Origin: an uncultured Clostridia bacterium
GTDB lineage: Bacteria > Bacillota > Clostridia > Lachnospirales > Lachnospiraceae
Reading direction: 5' to 3'
Assembly (NCBI GenBank): GCA_947178015.1
Contig: CAMWWW010000101.1
Location: forward strand, 1 to 7,692
Length of the DNA stretch: 7,692 bases
Made by a program: the position numbers and the translations under genes. The notes below the pieces were generated by a model. That model saw only the letters and a program-made list of their open reading frames with translations, did no database searches and was not told the DNA's origin. This document shows positions 5,418-7,692 of this stretch, one piece after another; within the stretch, counting starts at the first letter, position 1; every line of letters starts with the position of its first letter.

Positions 5418-7535
5418 CTATCTACTCATCAAAATCTCAGACAATGCTCCCTCTGCCGCTATCACGAGCTGATGAAGCGCTCTGGTCGCCGCCACATATA
5501 ATAACTTTACATTGGCGTCATTACAAGGATACTTCTCTTTTGTTGGGTCCCACAAAAATACCGTGTCAAACTCCAATCCCTTTGTAAGCGCGACAGGAAG
5601 CACCATCACTCCAGTAGCAAATTTCGAATTCTCCGCATCTGTCTGTTCCACCACAATCCGTTCCGAAAGCATCTTTCTCACCCTTGCACTTTCTGCCTGA
5701 TCCCTACAAATCACAGCGATTGTCTCATACCCTTCTCTCCGCCACTCCCCAATCCGCTCCACGCAGCACTCCAAAAGCTTCCCCTCTGGAATATCAAACA
5801 AAATCTCAGGTCTCTTTCCATGACGGATAATGGGTTCTATGGGATAGCTCGCAAAAGAGCCATGCTTTAAAATACACTGCGCATATTCTGAAATCTCAAT
5901 AGTATTTCTATAACTCTTAGCCAACACATAGAAAAAATCCCTGTCTGGGGAAAAAATCTGCTTTTTCAGCACCTCCCAATCATTCATACCAGAAGAATAA
6001 TTTATATTCTGTGACACATCTCCCATAATGGTATAAGTAGCCTTTGGAAGAATCTGTTTCATCACCCCGAACACAAAACTGCCAAAATCCTGCGCCTCAT
6101 CAATCACAATATGCCTGACCTCATCGATCTCCTCCGTATCCTTAATTCTTTTCTTCATAAAAACCAAAGCAGCCAGATCATATACATCCAGCTCTTTTCT
6201 TGAAAGTCTCAACAAAAGTGCATCCAGCTCTTCCCGAAATTCTCCCTTTTCCTTTGCCAAATCCTCCACAAATTCCATATAATGATCCAAAAGAGACTTC
6301 TTCCATGCACGATTTCCAAAATAATTTCTGTACTTTTTGCTCTCTGCGCGGATAACCTCCGGCTCTGCCGACATCATCTGCAAATAATCCCTAACCTTAA
6401 TCAGCACTCTCTTATTTAACATATCAATCTTACTTTGTATAGAATAACGGCTATTATTATCAAGAAAAGCCTGTATCGCCTCATCTGTGTACACGACCTC
6501 ATCCCAGCAGAGCACGGATTCCATCCGTATACTCCTTCTCTCCAACCGATCTAAATAACGTTTGATACTATCCAACCAATCCAGAGAACCCTTTAGACGC
6601 TGAAATCGTCCCAAGACCTGCTCTTCCTCTCCCGGCTCCTTTCTCAGCACCTTATAGCTCTTCTCCTTAAAATCCCTGTCCAACAGCCAGATAAAAAAAT
6701 CCTCCATCACCATCTGGTTAATGCCATGCACGTCCAAATCCGGCAGCACCCCTGTAATATAATTTAACAGCATCTTATTGCTGCCAATCACAAAAAACTC
6801 CTTAGGTTGAAAACGATCCCCATAATTATACAAAATATAAGAAATCCTATGCATCGCCACCGTTGTCTTTCCGCTTCCCGCAACGCCCTGAACCACCATA
6901 TTCCGATATGGAGTCTGGCGGATAATATCATTCTGCTCTTTCTGAATGGTTGCGATAATCTCCCCTAAAACCGCCTCCTTATTCTTTCCCAGATACTTTG
7001 TCAAAAGTTCATCATTCGCGATCACTTCTGCATCATAATAATCAAGAAGCTTTCTCTGCGCAATCTCATAAGTACGCTTCCTATCCAGAGTAACCTGCCT
7101 CTTCTCCTGCTCCGGCACCTGATAAAATCCTTCCCCCACCTGATTTTCATAATAGATGCTGGAAACCGGCGCCCGCCAATCAATAACAAGAGGCTCCGTT
7201 CCATCCTTCATCACTCCATTTTTCCCAACATATAATGTATACTTTCTCCCATCCTCCTTATCTATATAATCTACACGTCCAAAATAAGGTTTCTCCAACG
7301 CCTTTTCATTCTTTAAAAGAGAATCATCCACCTGAGCCTTCATAGAAATAGCCATCACCAGATCATTGTGCAGCTCAGGATTATCAGAGCGATAATGATC
7401 ATATAAAACCTTGATCTCCACGCCCAATTCAGAAGATCGCTTTAAATATTTATCAATATTACTCTCTATAACCCCCTGACAAAATACAAGGAAACCTTCT
7501 TCTGCTTCCCTGTCACTCGCCTTATATTCATTCAT
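5418..7535 (-). CDS. helD: HelD-like superfamily 1 helicase (RNA polymerase recycling family)
   Basis: This 705-residue ATPase carries the full UvrD/Rep-type motif set. A Q motif region lies near QKEQNDIIR (198-206). Walker A is GVAGSGKTT (217-225), Walker B is HIVIDEAQDF (475-484), and motif III is MGDVSQNI (504-511). SYRNT (541-545), VALTKGLEFDTV (648-659) and LLYVAATRAL (678-687) follow. An N-terminal helical arm (about 1-60), a region with FGRVDY and VIDWRAPVSSIYYE (85-130), and a roughly 200-residue insert between Walker A and B fit HelD proteins. Those proteins remove stalled RNA polymerase from DNA rather than unwinding DNA processively. It is somewhat shorter than Bacillus subtilis HelD (about 774). 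The ATG (7533-7535) has an AAGGAGG site 8 bases upstream, and the stop is TAG at 5418-5420. It is upstream of, and probably transcribed separately from, the T-box operon. The family call is firm; the exact cellular role is inferred. Confidence 0.9.
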   Translation of the reverse strand: MNEYKASDREAEEGFLVFCQGVIESNIDKYLKRSSELGVEIKVLYDHYRSDNPELHNDLVMAISMKAQVDDSLLKNEKALEKPYFGRVDYIDKEDGRKYTLYVGKNGVMKDGTEPLVIDWRAPVSSIYYENQVGEGFYQVPEQEKRQVTLDRKRTYEIAQRKLLDYYDAEVIANDELLTKYLGKNKEAVLGEIIATIQKEQNDIIRQTPYRNMVVQGVAGSGKTTVAMHRISYILYNYGDRFQPKEFFVIGSNKMLLNYITGVLPDLDVHGINQMVMEDFFIWLLDRDFKEKSYKVLRKEPGEEEQVLGRFQRLKGSLDWLDSIKRYLDRLERRSIRMESVLCWDEVVYTDEAIQAFLDNNSRYSIQSKIDMLNKRVLIKVRDYLQMMSAEPEVIRAESKKYRNYFGNRAWKKSLLDHYMEFVEDLAKEKGEFREELDALLLRLSRKELDVYDLAALVFMKKRIKDTEEIDEVRHIVIDEAQDFGSFVFGVMKQILPKATYTIMGDVSQNINYSSGMNDWEVLKKQIFSPDRDFFYVLAKSYRNTIEISEYAQCILKHGSFASYPIEPIIRHGKRPEILFDIPEGKLLECCVERIGEWRREGYETIAVICRDQAESARVRKMLSERIVVEQTDAENSKFATGVMVLPVALTKGLEFDTVFLWDPTKEKYPCNDANVKLLYVAATRALHQLVIAAEGALSEILMSR

Positions 7536-7561
7536 GCCAATATCCTCCTTTTTTACAGACT

Positions 7562-7588
7562 AACTTATCATTTTATAAACTATAAGTT
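7562..7588 (-). repeat. Inverted repeat upstream of helD
   Basis: AACTTAT (7582-7588) and ATAAGTT (7562-7568) form a 7-bp AT-rich inverted repeat around 13 bases, overlapping the stop codon of the upstream frame and ending 26 bases before the helD start. A TATAAA sits in the loop (7572-7577) and a TTTACA lies 13 bases upstream of that, too close for a standard promoter. It could be an operator for helD or a weak 3'-end hairpin. Confidence 0.35.
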
Positions 7589-7692
7589 TTTGTAAAGGCG
7601 ATTTATGTAATCATTTTCGAAAAAGGTCCGCATAGCCAGCCCTGCTATTTCCTCCATCACCCCGCTCCCGCTTAGTGAAAAACGTAGCGGAC
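7580..7692 (-). CDS. C-terminal end of an unidentified protein (start outside window)
   Basis: Reading leftward from the window edge, one minus-strand frame is open for 36 codons and ends at TAG (7580-7582). The residues run PLRFSLSGSGVMEEIAGLAM and then RTFFENDYINRLYKNL. The mixed, charged and aromatic composition and the AT-rich third positions resemble real coding sequence, and the gene would end 44 bases before helD on the same strand. I do not recognise the family. An alternative is a separate 25-residue ORF beginning at the ATG at 7655-7657, but the absence of a stop upstream to the edge makes a truncated larger gene more likely. No function is proposed. Confidence 0.5.
   Translation of the reverse strand, partial: PLRFSLSGSGVMEEIAGLAMRTFFENDYINRLYKNL

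Noticed and set aside
5051..5501. Several open frames on both strands (up to about 134 codons) across the T-box leader
   Set aside because: They cover the structured leader RNA, including its terminator, and have no matching family features. The RNA structure explains the sequence constraint.
7572..7596. TTTACA and TATAAA as a helD promoter
   Set aside because: The spacing is 13 bases rather than about 17, and the AT-rich context makes chance matches likely. No better promoter was found in the visible 157 bases upstream of helD.
7617..7692. Possible attenuator: GTCCGC at the edge pairing with GCGGAC (7622-7627), followed by a CTTTTT run
   Set aside because: The arms are only 6 bp and about 57 bases apart, and the sequence is better explained as the coding end of an upstream gene. 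The true 5' context is outside the window.

Overview
The window looks like a low-to-mid GC chromosomal segment from a Clostridia-type Firmicute, probably Lachnospiraceae-like. The evidence is strong AGGAGG-type ribosome binding sites, a T-box leader, an archaeal-type aspartyl-tRNA synthetase joined to gatCAB, and a HelD-like helicase. Every gene I can support lies on the minus strand, so transcription runs from high to low coordinates.

Layout in transcription order. First comes the 3' end of an unidentified protein gene (7580-7692). It is followed by a complete HelD-like superfamily 1 helicase (5418-7535). Next is a 434-base intergenic stretch holding an extended -10 promoter (5344-5372) and a complete T-box leader: Stem I, small stems, the antiterminator with its TGGT bulge, and a strong terminator. 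The leader feeds a tight cluster: aspS (3652-4983), gatC (3351-3635), gatA (1813-3303) and gatB (375-1829). The start of a pyridoxal/pyridoxamine kinase gene (1-307) follows 67 bases later and runs off the window.

How the genes work together. The synthetase has the short archaeal/eukaryotic layout (OB-fold plus class II core, no bacterial GAD insert). It carries His at an anticodon-domain position where discriminating enzymes have Trp, so it is probably non-discriminating and makes Asp-tRNA(Asn). GatCAB then amidates Asp-tRNA(Asn), and also Glu-tRNA(Gln), to Asn-tRNA and Gln-tRNA. The cluster is therefore a one-operon indirect Asn/Gln aminoacylation pathway under tRNA-sensing attenuation. A related Clostridium acetobutylicum operon is known to be controlled by a T-box reading two tRNAs. 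Here the specifier triplet cannot be read as a plain Asn codon from the sequence, which is the most interesting open point.

No mobile elements, CRISPR arrays, rRNA or tRNA genes were seen. I see no wholly new system; the unusual material is in the leader RNA and in junction details.
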